Source: Gemmatimonadota bacterium (GTDB taxonomy: Bacteria > Latescibacterota > UBA2968 > GCA-2709665). Taken from it: a stretch of DNA of 55,771 nucleotides. Each line of letters begins with the position of its first letter. Positions within the stretch are counted from its first letter, which is position 1. The position numbers and the translations under genes are program-made. Below, piece by piece: positions 34,506 through 43,812 of this stretch. The notes beneath the pieces are model-generated. The model did no database searches, had not been told where the DNA came from, and worked only from the letters and a program-made list of their open reading frames with translations. The stretch lies in contig JAPPNU010000058.1 of assembly GCA_028873695.1 (NCBI GenBank), forward strand, positions 1-55,771, written 5' to 3'.

Positions 34506-37500
34506 TCAATCCCCTCTATCCAGCAGCGAATAGACGGTCGGGATGACAATGAGGGTAAGCGCGGTGGAACTGATCAGGCCGGCAACAACGGTAATGGCCA
34601 TGGGGGTGCGGATTTCAGATCCCTCGCCCAGGCCCAGCGCCATGGGCAGGAGACCCAGGACGGTGGTCGCTGTGGTCATCAGAATCGGACGCAGCCGCAC
34701 CGAGCCGGCCTGTACGATCGCGTCGGTCCTGGACTGGCCGTTGGCGCGCAGGTGGTTGATGTAATCGACAAAGACAATGGCGTTGTTGACGACGATACCT
34801 GCCAGCATGATCAGGCCCAGGAAAACCACGACACTGAACGAGATTCCGGTTACGTAGAGCGTGAACAGAACGCCGATCAGAGCCAGCGGAATCGTGAATA
34901 TGATGACGAAGGGATGGACGAAGGACTCAAATTGGGAGGCCATGACGATATAGACGAGGAAGACCGCCAGGCATAGCGCGAAGATCAGGCTCTGCAACGA
35001 CGTCTGCATCTCGCGGTTCTGGCCTCCGATGACGAAGGACACGTCCGCAGGGACGTCGACGTTCTCCAGGGCCTGCTGGATCAGCCCCGTCGCGGTTCCC
35101 AGGTCGATACCGGCGACGTTTGCGGACACCAGCACCGCGCGCTGCTGGTCGATGCGGCGGATCTCGCTGGGACCCTCCCGCACGTTGATGTCGGCCACAG
35201 CGGAAAGGTAGATCGGAGCGTCGCCCTCGGGGTTCACGACCAGGCGTTTCAGATCCGACACGCCGGACCGGTCGGATTCGTCCACGCGAACGAGAACATC
35301 GATGCGGCGGTCGGCCTCCCTGAACCGGGTGACCACGTCGCCCTGCACTTTTTCGCGGACGAGCGTGGCAACGCTTCGCAGATTGAGGCCATAGGACGCA
35401 AGCAGGTCGCGCCGGTACACGATCTGTACTTCGGGACTCCCCCGCTGGAGGCTGGACTTCACGTCGTACAGCCCCGGTACTCCGGACAGGGCGAGTTCCA
35501 CGCTCCGACCCAGCCTCGCGAGGTTATCCAGATCGTAGCCTCGAATCTCCAACTCCACGGGCGTCTTGAAGGTAAACATCGCCGGACGGGAAAAATCCAC
35601 GGTGACCTGCGGGAGATCACCCAGACGGTCCCGCAGCCGGGACATGAGATCCGCCTCCCGTCTTGCCAGAAACGTATTGCCGGAAATGCCCGCCCAGACT
35701 CTTTCGGGAAGGTCCAGCCAGAACCTGCCCGGCCCGCCGGCTCCGTTCGTCGATTCGTCGGATACGACAATGGTGACCCTGGAGGTATGTTCTCCCTGGT
35801 CGGAGGTGGAAACCGAGGTCTTGTCCACGCCCACGACGGTGGCGATGCGCGCAACGCCTGATTCGTTCAGAACCTTCGACTCCACGTCGGCAACGGTCTC
35901 CTGGGTGCGTTCAAGCGGCGTACCCACGGGCATGGCGAGTTCGAGGTCGAATTCGCCGTGGTGTACGGCCGGAATGAGTTCGCGGCCGATATGGGGCACC
36001 AGGACGTACCAGCAGAGAATGAACGGCAGAATGGCCATCACAACGATGGCGAGGCGATTCTTCAACGCCCAGCGGATCGTGGATGGATAGACCCGGCTGA
36101 TGGCGCCGAAGCCGACTTCGAAAACGTGAATGACAGGCGTGAGCAGCGGTACCGCAACCGCGGCCAGCAGGGACACAACCGTCAACCCGAGTGGAAAGGT
36201 AATCATCAGAAGCAGGATCAGCAGTTTGCCAAGCAGGGAGATGGACTGGAAGATGAAGAATCGCAAGACGACGTAAACGGGACCGAGCACAAAGAGGGAG
36301 CACAGAAGCAGAATGCCGGCGCCGGCTGCCGGAATACGCGGGATTACGGCGAGACCTCCGCTGCGCATCGGCCATCGGCAGGTGCGCCGGGCGGCATTCC
36401 AGGTCCATCGAAAGCACCCGGCGAAACCTTCCCCGAGAGGGACCGGCGCGTTGAATACCAGCAGATCGTGCCAGATGGCCTGGACGATTCGGGATCCGAA
36501 CGGCGTGGGGTTTGCCGACCACGCGCACAGGCCCTTCCAGGCATGCGCCGGTTTCTTTCCGATCTTCAGCACAAGCGCGGCGAGCGGGAAATACAGAATC
36601 GGGGCAAGGATGATGAGCGCCGCTTTCAGAACGACGATCAGCATGGCGAGAGCGACCCAGTGTGTGCGCCAGACGAATTCGGCGATCAGCCAGAGCACAT
36701 AGACGAGGCCCTTGAGCGCCAGGACCGGGACCCGTTTCGGAGATCGATCTCGCGCAAGTTCCTTGAGCCGGGCGAGTGAGCTGAACTGCAGCAGATCCGA
36801 GTTGAACATGTCGCCGACTGTCGCGCCCGCCCCTCCGCTTCCGGCGATCCGTATCTGCCGGGAGGCCAGCATCGGAATGAAGAAGAGCGCGACGGCGAGG
36901 GACGCCACGAGTGAAAAGACCACGGTAAGGGACATGTCGCCGAAGACCTGGCCGGCCACGCCTTCGACGAAGACAATCGGAAAAAAGACCGCGACCGTGG
37001 TCAGCGTGGAGGCAAAGACCGCGCCGCCGACTTCGCCCGTGCCCCGGACCGCCGCCGTGACGATATCGTCACCCTCTTCGCGGCATCGGAAGATACTCTC
37101 CAGGACGACGATCGAATTGTCTACGAGCATTCCGATTCCCAGCGCCATGCCCCCCAGCGACATGATATTCAAAGACACGTCGAATATCTTCATGGGCGCG
37201 AACGTTGCGACGATGGAAATGGGGATCGCCAGACTCACGATGCCGGTGTGCGACGGATTTCGCAGGAAAACGTACAGCACCAGGATGGCAAGAATGCCCC
37301 CGATTATGGCCGTCTGCTTCACTTCGTCGATAGATTTCTTGATAAACTGCGACTGGTCCGACAGCACTTCCACCTGCATCCCGGACGGCATCGAATAGGC
37401 AATGAAACTGGTCATTTCCTTCAGTTCGACGAACTGCCGCACCTGCGCCCTGCGGTCCGTGGCCTCGGCCTGTTGGATTTCGCCGGCCCGGAGTCGCTTC

Positions 37501-38483
37501 ACGTAGTCCAGTTGCTCCGGTGTGCCGAACAGACGGTCCCGAACCCGCTGCGCCGTGGCGACGATATTGGCGTCGGCCTCCTTGAAGACGTCGATTTCCA
37601 CGCTTTCCACGCCGTTGACACGGGTGATGATCTCTCGATCCTTGTGGCCGCGCACAACGTCGCTAACGTCTCTCAGCCGGATATCCGCACCGCCCTTCTG
37701 TCCGATAACGAGGTCGCGAATTTCGTCAACCGTCCGGAACTCGTTGAGTGTGCGCACCATGTACTGGGTCTGGCCGTCCAACAGACTGCCCCCGGCGAGG
37801 TTGACGTTTTCCTCACGAAGACGTCTGTTGATGTCGCCGATGCCGAGCCCCATCAGGGCGAGTTGCCGTTCGTTGATTTCCACCCGGATTTCTTCTTCCA
37901 GGCCGCCGTGCACACGGGCCGCGGCCACCCCCTTCATTGCTTCCAGCGCCTGTTTGATTTCTTCTTCGGCAATCAGTCTCAGCGCGTACAGATCGGCATC
38001 GCCGTAGAGTCCGATGCGCATGATGGGATCCTGCGTGGGATCGTAACGCAGAATCAACGGCTTGTTCACGCCCCGGGGCAGGTTCAGCCGGTCCAGGTTC
38101 TCCCGCACCGTCTGAACCGCGTCGTTCATGTCCGTGTCCCAGCCGAATTCAAGGATGACGTCCGACATTCCCGCACGGGAAATGGAGACGATGCTCGCCA
38201 GATTGTTGACAACGCCCAGCCGCTGTTCTATGCGCCTTGAAATCAGGTTTTCTACTTCTTCCGGCGCGGTATCGGGATAGTCCGTGCGGATCGTGAGGGT
38301 GGGATAAGAGATGTCCGGCATCAGGGTGAGCGGCAGTTGCTGGTAGGAGATGTAACCGAAGACCGCGACAGCGAGGACGACCATAAAAATGGCCACCGGC
38401 CTGCGGGTGGTTATCTCGAACGTGCGGGAAATTTGTTCCCGGGTGCGGGAAAGGGGATTCCGGGAAGCGGTGTCGTCGTCCAT
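34506..38483 (-). CDS. RND (AcrB/HAE1-type) efflux pump with large membrane insertion
   Basis: 1325 residues, against about 1030 for AcrB. The N-terminal half is standard: LMPDISYPTLTIRTDYP, then transmembrane blocks including LGIGMLVDNSIVVLES (Asp of the proton relay kept, with Asn next to it). The C-terminal half has IMLAGIVVNNAIVFVDY and SVRLRPILMTTATTVLGLLP. Between the halves, residues about 550-800 form an insertion with four or more hydrophobic segments (for example LVYVLWLIAEFVW, ALIILAPILYFPLAALVL, LLILLLMITFPLGLTVVSLL). It sits after the sixth membrane helix, before YPSTIRWALKNR. The gene follows an MFP lipoprotein gene and precedes tolC, so it is the pump of a tripartite system. 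Substrate unknown. Confidence 0.92.
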   Translation of the reverse strand: MDDDTASRNPLSRTREQISRTFEITTRRPVAIFMVVLAVAVFGYISYQQLPLTLMPDISYPTLTIRTDYPDTAPEEVENLISRRIEQRLGVVNNLASIVSISRAGMSDVILEFGWDTDMNDAVQTVRENLDRLNLPRGVNKPLILRYDPTQDPIMRIGLYGDADLYALRLIAEEEIKQALEAMKGVAAARVHGGLEEEIRVEINERQLALMGLGIGDINRRLREENVNLAGGSLLDGQTQYMVRTLNEFRTVDEIRDLVIGQKGGADIRLRDVSDVVRGHKDREIITRVNGVESVEIDVFKEADANIVATAQRVRDRLFGTPEQLDYVKRLRAGEIQQAEATDRRAQVRQFVELKEMTSFIAYSMPSGMQVEVLSDQSQFIKKSIDEVKQTAIIGGILAILVLYVFLRNPSHTGIVSLAIPISIVATFAPMKIFDVSLNIMSLGGMALGIGMLVDNSIVVLESIFRCREEGDDIVTAAVRGTGEVGGAVFASTLTTVAVFFPIVFVEGVAGQVFGDMSLTVVFSLVASLAVALFFIPMLASRQIRIAGSGGAGATVGDMFNSDLLQFSSLARLKELARDRSPKRVPVLALKGLVYVLWLIAEFVWRTHWVALAMLIVVLKAALIILAPILYFPLAALVLKIGKKPAHAWKGLCAWSANPTPFGSRIVQAIWHDLLVFNAPVPLGEGFAGCFRWTWNAARRTCRWPMRSGGLAVIPRIPAAGAGILLLCSLFVLGPVYVVLRFFIFQSISLLGKLLILLLMITFPLGLTVVSLLAAVAVPLLTPVIHVFEVGFGAISRVYPSTIRWALKNRLAIVVMAILPFILCWYVLVPHIGRELIPAVHHGEFDLELAMPVGTPLERTQETVADVESKVLNESGVARIATVVGVDKTSVSTSDQGEHTSRVTIVVSDESTNGAGGPGRFWLDLPERVWAGISGNTFLARREADLMSRLRDRLGDLPQVTVDFSRPAMFTFKTPVELEIRGYDLDNLARLGRSVELALSGVPGLYDVKSSLQRGSPEVQIVYRRDLLASYGLNLRSVATLVREKVQGDVVTRFREADRRIDVLVRVDESDRSGVSDLKRLVVNPEGDAPIYLSAVADINVREGPSEIRRIDQQRAVLVSANVAGIDLGTATGLIQQALENVDVPADVSFVIGGQNREMQTSLQSLIFALCLAVFLVYIVMASQFESFVHPFVIIFTIPLALIGVLFTLYVTGISFSVVVFLGLIMLAGIVVNNAIVFVDYINHLRANGQSRTDAIVQAGSVRLRPILMTTATTVLGLLPMALGLGEGSEIRTPMAITVVAGLISSTALTLIVIPTVYSLLDRGD

Positions 38484-38517
38484 GTTATCCTGACCCTGAG
38501 TCAGCGTTATCGACGGG

Positions 38518-38552
38518 CGGCTGTAGCCCGGATGGACTTTTCCAACGGGCTG
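38518..38552 (-). repeat. Left-end fragment of the 160-bp element abutting the MFP stop codon
   Basis: GTAGCCCGGATGGACTTTTC and the following CAACGGGCTG match the inward-reading left terminus of the full element (copy B at 9024-9058). It ends exactly at the base before the stop triplet of the MFP gene and lies between the MFP and RND genes. Confidence 0.7.
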
Positions 38553-39749
38553 TCAGCCCGGGGATTCCTGCGGCTCGTGCTCAGTGCTGTCCGGCCTGGC
38601 CGGAATGCGCAGACCCTTGCCCTCGATCACCCGGACCCTGGCCTGATCCTTGAGGCCGTTCTGCCCCACGACGACGATGCTGTCGCCCGGAGAGACGCCG
38701 CTGAGCACTTCCAGGTTCCTGGTATCTTCGAAACCCACGTCGAGCTGAATCTTGCGCGCGGTGCTGTCCTGGACGACGAACACATGAGGAAATCCGTCAT
38801 CGTAGACGATGGCGCGTTTGGGGACCAGCAAGGCCCGGTCGTGCGTGGCGGTGACGATCTTCGTGGTGACGAACAGACCGGGACGCAACTTTCCCTGCTC
38901 GTCGTCGATGGCCAGCGTTACCCTGAACGTACCACTGTTCGGATCGACAACCGGGCTGATGCGAATGATGCGGCCCGGGAAATCGACGTCGGGCATGAGA
39001 TCCGTGGTGATGCGGGCCGGCTGGCCGACGGCGATATTGGGCAGTTCCGATCCCGGTATGTGTGCCCGGGATATCAGGCTCTTCAGGTTGACCAGGACGT
39101 AGAGTCTGGTCGTCGGCCCGATCCTGTCGCCCAATTTGACCATCCGCTCCGCCACGATCCCTGATATCGGAGATCGAACCGATGCATGATCCAGATCCAG
39201 CTGGGCGCGCTGCCACCGGATCCTGGCCTGTTCCAGGTCGAATTCGTCACGTTCATACTCTTCTTTGGATAGCAGGTTCCTGGCGTAGATTTCCTTGCGG
39301 CGCTTAAAGTTGCTCTCCAGTTTCCGGTAAGCGACCTGGGCTTCCGCTTCTGCGAGCTTGAGCTGGTGGTCGACCAGATGGACAACGACCTCGCCCGCTC
39401 TAACCCGGTCGCCCTCTTCGGCCAGCACGCGTTTGACGAGCCCGGAGCCGTGGGCGTAGACGTCCACCGTCTCTTCGGCCTCTACCTTCGCGTTGTAGAG
39501 CATATATGAGGAAATCGAACCCTGTTGAACGCGATGGACCTTTACGGGTACGCCCTCCGGCGCTTTCTTCTCCTTCTTCTTCGCCGCCGCGGTCGTGTCG
39601 ACGGCTGTCGAGTCGACCTTCGTCGAATCCGCCGTCGCCTCGGTCTTGCTCTGTTCGCCGGCCTTTTCGCCGCTGCACCCGGCAAGCGCGCAGGCTCCAA
39701 GAAGCGCGGCCAGCAATACAGTACTCCTAACGATGGTTGTGTCCGTCAT
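38553..39749 (-). CDS. Periplasmic adaptor (membrane fusion) lipoprotein of the RND pump
   Basis: 398 residues. A lipoprotein signal LLGACALAGCSGE places the lipidated cysteine near residue 25. It is followed by a Lys/Thr/Ala/Ser-rich linker. Then come the HlyD-type barrel-sandwich halves (AEETVDVYAHGSGLVKRVLA and SPISGIVAERMVKLGDRIG), a coiled-coil hairpin in between (LKLAEAEAQVAYRKLESNFK) and the beta-barrel/membrane-proximal domains (DPNSGTFRVTLAIDDE and GVSPGDSIVVVGQNGLKDQA). Such adaptors link the pump to TolC. AAGGATG precedes the ATG. The stop codon abuts a repeat fragment, so the last residues may be derived from it. Confidence 0.92.
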   Translation of the reverse strand: MTDTTIVRSTVLLAALLGACALAGCSGEKAGEQSKTEATADSTKVDSTAVDTTAAAKKKEKKAPEGVPVKVHRVQQGSISSYMLYNAKVEAEETVDVYAHGSGLVKRVLAEEGDRVRAGEVVVHLVDHQLKLAEAEAQVAYRKLESNFKRRKEIYARNLLSKEEYERDEFDLEQARIRWQRAQLDLDHASVRSPISGIVAERMVKLGDRIGPTTRLYVLVNLKSLISRAHIPGSELPNIAVGQPARITTDLMPDVDFPGRIIRISPVVDPNSGTFRVTLAIDDEQGKLRPGLFVTTKIVTATHDRALLVPKRAIVYDDGFPHVFVVQDSTARKIQLDVGFEDTRNLEVLSGVSPGDSIVVVGQNGLKDQARVRVIEGKGLRIPARPDSTEHEPQESPG

Positions 39750-39913
39750 CCGTACATCCTTAAAGTGCGAAATGTGGATGGTCCCGCCGGCTTGTCGGGC
39801 TCAGGACCTCGTCCGGCGCGGCCTCCGGGAGATGTATCGCCGGCTCGGAAGACGCCGGCTCGGGCTGAAATTGCCCACACTCTTTGACTCCCCAGACGGG
39901 CATGATGTTTCGC

Positions 39914-39952
39914 AAAAAAAGACGCCGGGCGGCCATTGTACAGACGGCCCGG
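39914..39952 (-). terminator. Rho-independent terminator after mrp
   Basis: On the minus strand a 6-bp G+C stem (CCGGGC...GCCCGG, 39925-39930 with 39947-39952) is followed within three bases by a T-run of seven (39914-39920 on the other strand). It lies 40 bp after the stop of the Mrp gene and separates it from the efflux operon. Confidence 0.6.
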
Positions 39953-39992
39953 ACGTGCGTGATACCGACGCACAGGTCGAAAGCGGGTTGAC

Positions 39993-40787
39993 TCAACCTC
40001 CCGCGGCCTTTCTGACGCTTGACGCGATTTCGTCGTAACGCCTGGAGACGGGGGACTCGGGGTCGGCGGCCGTAATCGGGGCGCCGGTATCTCCGGCCCT
40101 GCGTATCCGCAGATCCAGCGGAATTTCACCCAGAAGCGGCACGCCGTATTCGGCAGCCATCTTTCTGCCGCCGCCCTGCCCGAAGATATCGGTTCGTGTA
40201 TTGCATTTGTCGCAAATATACGCGCTCATGTTTTCAACGATGCCGATTACGGGAACGTCGACCGTGTTGAACATGCGGATGCCGCGACGCACGTCCTCAA
40301 GCGCCACGGATTGGGGCGTTGTTACAATCACGGCGCCGTCGAGCCGTGCGGATTGAATCAGGGTAAGCTGGACGTCGCCCGTCCCGGGCGGCAGGTCGAT
40401 GACCAGAAAGTCCAGAGGCGCCCAGGAAACGTCCCGGAGGAATTGCGTTACCATCTTGGCCAGCATGGGACCGCGCCAGATCACCGGCGCTCCGGCTTCG
40501 GTGATGAAACCGAGCGAGATCATCTTGACGTTGTGACGTTCGAGGGGAAGAATCCCGCCATTCGCGTCCATGTCCGGCGTTTCGTTCACACCCATCATGA
40601 TCGGAACGTTCGGTCCGTAGATGTCTGCGTCCATCAGGCCCACCGCGGCGCCCTGCCGGGCAAGCGCCACGCAAAGATTCGCGGCGGTGGTGGATTTCCC
40701 CACCCCTCCCTTGCCGCTGGCAACGGCGATCAGGCGCCGGACGCCCGGAATCGGCGCGGGTCGAGGGATGTTTTCAGGCCTGTTCAA
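39993..40787 (-). CDS. mrp: Mrp/NBP35-family iron-sulfur cluster carrier ATPase
   Basis: 264 residues from a TTG at 40787, with GAGGAAAC upstream; no ATG is nearby. The deviant Walker A SGKGGVGKSTTAAN is near residues 24-38. The family signature MDADIYGPNVP, WRGPM and DLPPGTGD follow. The bridging-cluster motif is the CxxC YICDKC near 190. Mrp/ApbC proteins assemble and deliver Fe-S clusters in the cytosol. The N-terminal DUF59/MIP18 domain found in many bacterial Mrp proteins is absent. The gene is last of a possible GGT - aminotransferase - mrp run (35 bp after the aminotransferase gene). Confidence 0.93.
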   Translation of the reverse strand: MNRPENIPRPAPIPGVRRLIAVASGKGGVGKSTTAANLCVALARQGAAVGLMDADIYGPNVPIMMGVNETPDMDANGGILPLERHNVKMISLGFITEAGAPVIWRGPMLAKMVTQFLRDVSWAPLDFLVIDLPPGTGDVQLTLIQSARLDGAVIVTTPQSVALEDVRRGIRMFNTVDVPVIGIVENMSAYICDKCNTRTDIFGQGGGRKMAAEYGVPLLGEIPLDLRIRRAGDTGAPITAADPESPVSRRYDEIASSVRKAAGG

Positions 40788-40822
40788 TACAGTGTTTCCT
40801 CAAGGGGCCGCGAGCGCCGCGT

Positions 40823-41947
40823 TCAATCGGGCCGTTTCCGGCTGCCGCGAACGCAATCGGCCAGAATGGGTATGCCTGTACGGATATCGTCGTGTGTGGC
40901 AAACCCGAAGGCGAGCCGGATGTAGGGCACATCCTTATTGGATACGTGAAAGGCCCTGCCGGGCGCATAGTCGACACCCATTGACTCCGCGAGCCGTTCA
41001 CACGCGGCGGTGTCGGTGACGTCGGGCAATTTGACCCAGATAAAGAGACCGCCCCTGGGCCGGCTGAACCATTCGAAGGCATCGGGGAAACGCGAGAGCA
41101 TTTCGAACATCAGATCGCGCTTTTTCCTGACGATGGCATTGATTCTGTCCACGTGCGACCAGAGTTCCTCTCTGAAATACTCGCAGACGACGGCCGCGCT
41201 GAGCGAGCTTGTTCCGCCGTCGCGCCGATACTGAATGATCCGGTCGAGCAGATCTCGAGGCGCCGCCAGGTAGCCCAGACGGATGCCGGGTCCCAGGATC
41301 TTGGAAAGGGACTCTATGTGAATCACCGGCGTATCGTGTTCGAGCGTCCAGAGGGCGGGTTCGTGATGGTCTTCGTAGACGGTGTCGGCGTAGCAGTGGT
41401 CTTCGACCACCGGAATGGCGTAACGGCCTGCGATGTCCAGCAGTTGGCGGCGCCGGCCGAGCGGCATTATCGAACCCGTGGGGTTCTGATAGGTTGCCAG
41501 GGTATAGATGAATTTAGGTTTTCTGTTCGTGGATGCAAGCCGGGCCAGCGTTTCTTCCAGGGCGTCCATCCGCATGCCATGGTCGTCCAGCGGGACCCCC
41601 ACGAGTTCGGCCTTTTCCTTCCGGTATGCGCTCAGCGTACCCGAATAGGTGTATTCCTCGAGCACAATCACGTCGCCGGGCGAATCGACGAAAACCTGGG
41701 CCACCAGCGTAACCGCCTGCATGGATCCCGTGGTCAGCACAATCCGGTCGACGGGTAGAGCAACGCCTTCCCGGTGGGCGAACCTCCGGGACATGAGCTT
41801 CCTGAGCGGTTCGTAACCCAGCGAACCGGGATAACGCGCCAGCTCATCGCCCAGTTCCGGCAGAATGCGCATTGCGGCTTCAGCCAGGCCTCTATTGGGA
41901 AAGGAGGCCGGGTCGGGCCGGCCGCTGCCAAAGGGGTATGTCTTCAC
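40823..41947 (-). CDS. PLP-dependent fold-I aminotransferase (2-aminoadipate/LysN or MocR-like type)
   Basis: 374 residues from a GTG at 41947. Typical fold-I features are YPGSLGYEPLRKLMSRR, TTGSMQAVTLVAQ, the cofactor-binding EDHCYADTVYED and the Schiff-base lysine in ESLSKILGPGIRLGYL. Residues YQNPTG match the Asn-Pro motif of aminotransferases. It lacks the HTH domain of MocR regulators, so it is an enzyme of the 2-aminoadipate or aromatic aminotransferase group. It lies 103 bp after the gamma-glutamyltransferase gene on the same strand. The amino-acid substrate cannot be set from sequence. Confidence 0.87.
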   Translation of the reverse strand: MKTYPFGSGRPDPASFPNRGLAEAAMRILPELGDELARYPGSLGYEPLRKLMSRRFAHREGVALPVDRIVLTTGSMQAVTLVAQVFVDSPGDVIVLEEYTYSGTLSAYRKEKAELVGVPLDDHGMRMDALEETLARLASTNRKPKFIYTLATYQNPTGSIMPLGRRRQLLDIAGRYAIPVVEDHCYADTVYEDHHEPALWTLEHDTPVIHIESLSKILGPGIRLGYLAAPRDLLDRIIQYRRDGGTSSLSAAVVCEYFREELWSHVDRINAIVRKKRDLMFEMLSRFPDAFEWFSRPRGGLFIWVKLPDVTDTAACERLAESMGVDYAPGRAFHVSNKDVPYIRLAFGFATHDDIRTGIPILADCVRGSRKRPD

Positions 41948-42050
41948 TGCGAATGCATATCCTTATCAATCGGTCAACGGGCTGCTATGGTTCCGGACGT
42001 TCCGGTCGCGCCTACAACCCGCCCGGGCCGGCATCCGTCCTGCGGGCGCT

Positions 42051-43640
42051 TCAGATTCCTCTCTCCTTGCCCCGGATTCTGGGGTCGAGCGTCGCGAGAA
42101 GATCGTCGTCTTCCGTGATTTCAATCGCACGGACATTGGCCGCCGCACTCCCCTTGCCAAGCGTGTATCTGACTTCCGACTCCAGGTATTGGGGCGCGAT
42201 CTCTCCAAACCCTTCTTCGACCGCGACCCATTCGTTGCCTTCGGAGTGCACTCTCGGCGCGCTGACCGCCCAGTCCAGGTCCTCGTCGAGTACCAGTCGC
42301 CGTGTGAGCACCTGAAACAGGGAGGACGGGATACGGGTTCCTCCCGAAGCGCCGAGGGTCATCACGGGCTCTCCGTCGCTCATGATGAGAATGGGACACA
42401 TATTGTTGACGGGCGACTTTCCCGCGTCCACCGAGTTGGGCAGCCCGGAACCCGGATCGAAGCGGGACATGCCGGCGTTCATGATGAGCCCCATCCTGGG
42501 AATGGTAACAAATGAGCCGAAACCGGGGCCGTGGGTCAGGGTCAGGGAAGCCATATTGCGGTCGCGGTCGACAATGGAGAGGTGGGTTGTCCCGCCGTAG
42601 GAGAGCGGACGCAACAACGCCTGCCCGCGCGTACCCGCCGACACGTGATCGGCGATCTCGCGGCCCGTTGCTCCGATCTGGATATCGGAGGTCAGGGTTT
42701 CCATCGGCACCTTGACAAATCGGGGATCGCCGAAATATCTGTACCGGTCCAGCCAGGCGGCGCGGATGGTTTCGGTCAGCCCATGGGCGAGACGCGCGGC
42801 GTCGCGGGCCCAGAGGTCCAGTTCCGCGATTTCGGCAATGCGACACATCTGAAGTACGGAAGGGCCGCTGGAACAGAGGGGCGGGGTGTACAGGTCGTAT
42901 CCCAGACAGGAAGCGTGGACGGGTTCGACGTTGCGGGCCTGGTAGTTCGCGAAGTCGTCTTCCGTGAGTATTCCGCCGTTTTCGCGAATGTATTTCACGA
43001 TTCTCCCGGCGATTCTTCCCCGGTAGAACTCATCGACGCCGTTTTTCGCGACCTGTTCGAGGATCCGCCCCAGACTCGGATTGGACGCCCGGTCTGCGGT
43101 TGTGGGCGCGGCGCCGTCGACCAGCAGCAGTCGTTCGGTATCCGGGAAGGTTCGGATTCGTTTTTCGTTCTCGCCCACCGCGACGGCGTAGTCAGGTGAA
43201 ACCCGAAACCCGTTCTTGCACGCGCGAATGGCCGGAACAAGCGCTTGATCCAGCGGCATTTTTCCGTATTTCTCCAGCGCCGCGGCCAACCCTGCGAGTA
43301 CGCCGGGAACGGAAACCGCAAGACAGCCCGTCTCGTTGGCCCTGCCGCTGACCAGCGACCCGAATCGTCCGTCCGAGCGTGCCACCTTGAACATCCTGCT
43401 CGTGGCGGCCCCTGCCGCGACGGTGTTGAAGTCGATGCAACCGATTTCCCCGTTCATGCAAACCATCAGGGCGCCGCCGTAGCCGCCGATTCCCGTGTGG
43501 TGCGGCGTGACCACACACGCGAGCAGGGCGGCCGTGACGGCTGCATCGACGGCATTGCCTCCCTTTTTCAAAACGTTGACGGCTGCGGCGTCGGCTTCGG
43601 GCTGGCCGACGACCGCGGCCTCCTGAAACGTGGCTGACAC
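42051..43640 (-). CDS. ggt: Gamma-glutamyltransferase, cytosolic (no signal peptide)
   Basis: 529 residues from a GTG at 43640, with AAGGAGGG nine bases upstream. The enzyme is an Ntn-hydrolase that self-cleaves before its nucleophile threonine; here that segment is SYGGTTHLSIVDRDRNMAS at about residue 345-365, followed by GPGFGS. The N-terminal half shows GGNAVDAAVTAALLACVVTPHHTGIGG. No signal peptide is present, unlike periplasmic E. coli Ggt; the size resembles Bacillus YwrD. A promoter is seen at 43691-43719. It could hydrolyse gamma-glutamyl amides made by a ligase such as the YbdK-like one at the window's left end, but that is speculation. Confidence 0.92.
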   Translation of the reverse strand: MSATFQEAAVVGQPEADAAAVNVLKKGGNAVDAAVTAALLACVVTPHHTGIGGYGGALMVCMNGEIGCIDFNTVAAGAATSRMFKVARSDGRFGSLVSGRANETGCLAVSVPGVLAGLAAALEKYGKMPLDQALVPAIRACKNGFRVSPDYAVAVGENEKRIRTFPDTERLLLVDGAAPTTADRASNPSLGRILEQVAKNGVDEFYRGRIAGRIVKYIRENGGILTEDDFANYQARNVEPVHASCLGYDLYTPPLCSSGPSVLQMCRIAEIAELDLWARDAARLAHGLTETIRAAWLDRYRYFGDPRFVKVPMETLTSDIQIGATGREIADHVSAGTRGQALLRPLSYGGTTHLSIVDRDRNMASLTLTHGPGFGSFVTIPRMGLIMNAGMSRFDPGSGLPNSVDAGKSPVNNMCPILIMSDGEPVMTLGASGGTRIPSSLFQVLTRRLVLDEDLDWAVSAPRVHSEGNEWVAVEEGFGEIAPQYLESEVRYTLGKGSAAANVRAIEITEDDDLLATLDPRIRGKERGI

Positions 43641-43690
43641 TTGGAACGGCCCTCCTTCAAACGCACGAATTGTACATATATGCAGGTTCG

Positions 43691-43719
43691 ATAATATAAG
43701 CGCGCCCTGCGCAGGTCAA
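43691..43719 (-). promoter_or_regulatory. Sigma70-type promoter for the gamma-glutamyltransferase gene
   Basis: On the minus strand TTGACC (43714-43719) and TATTAT (43691-43696) are separated by 17 bases. Each box differs from consensus at one position. Transcription should start near 43684, about 45 bases before the GTG. Confidence 0.75.
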
Positions 43720-43812
43720 GGGTTTTTTTGCCGTCTGGCGGTTTTCGGTTGTCGAAACCTGATCCGCCGGAAGTGAACAGCCGCGACGAGAACGCGTTTT
43801 TCAGGTGCCGTT

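Noticed and set aside
41966..41986. TCAACGGGCTGCTATGG as a further fragment of the 160-bp element
   Set aside because: Only about 11-12 bases match an element end, which is too little to separate from chance.
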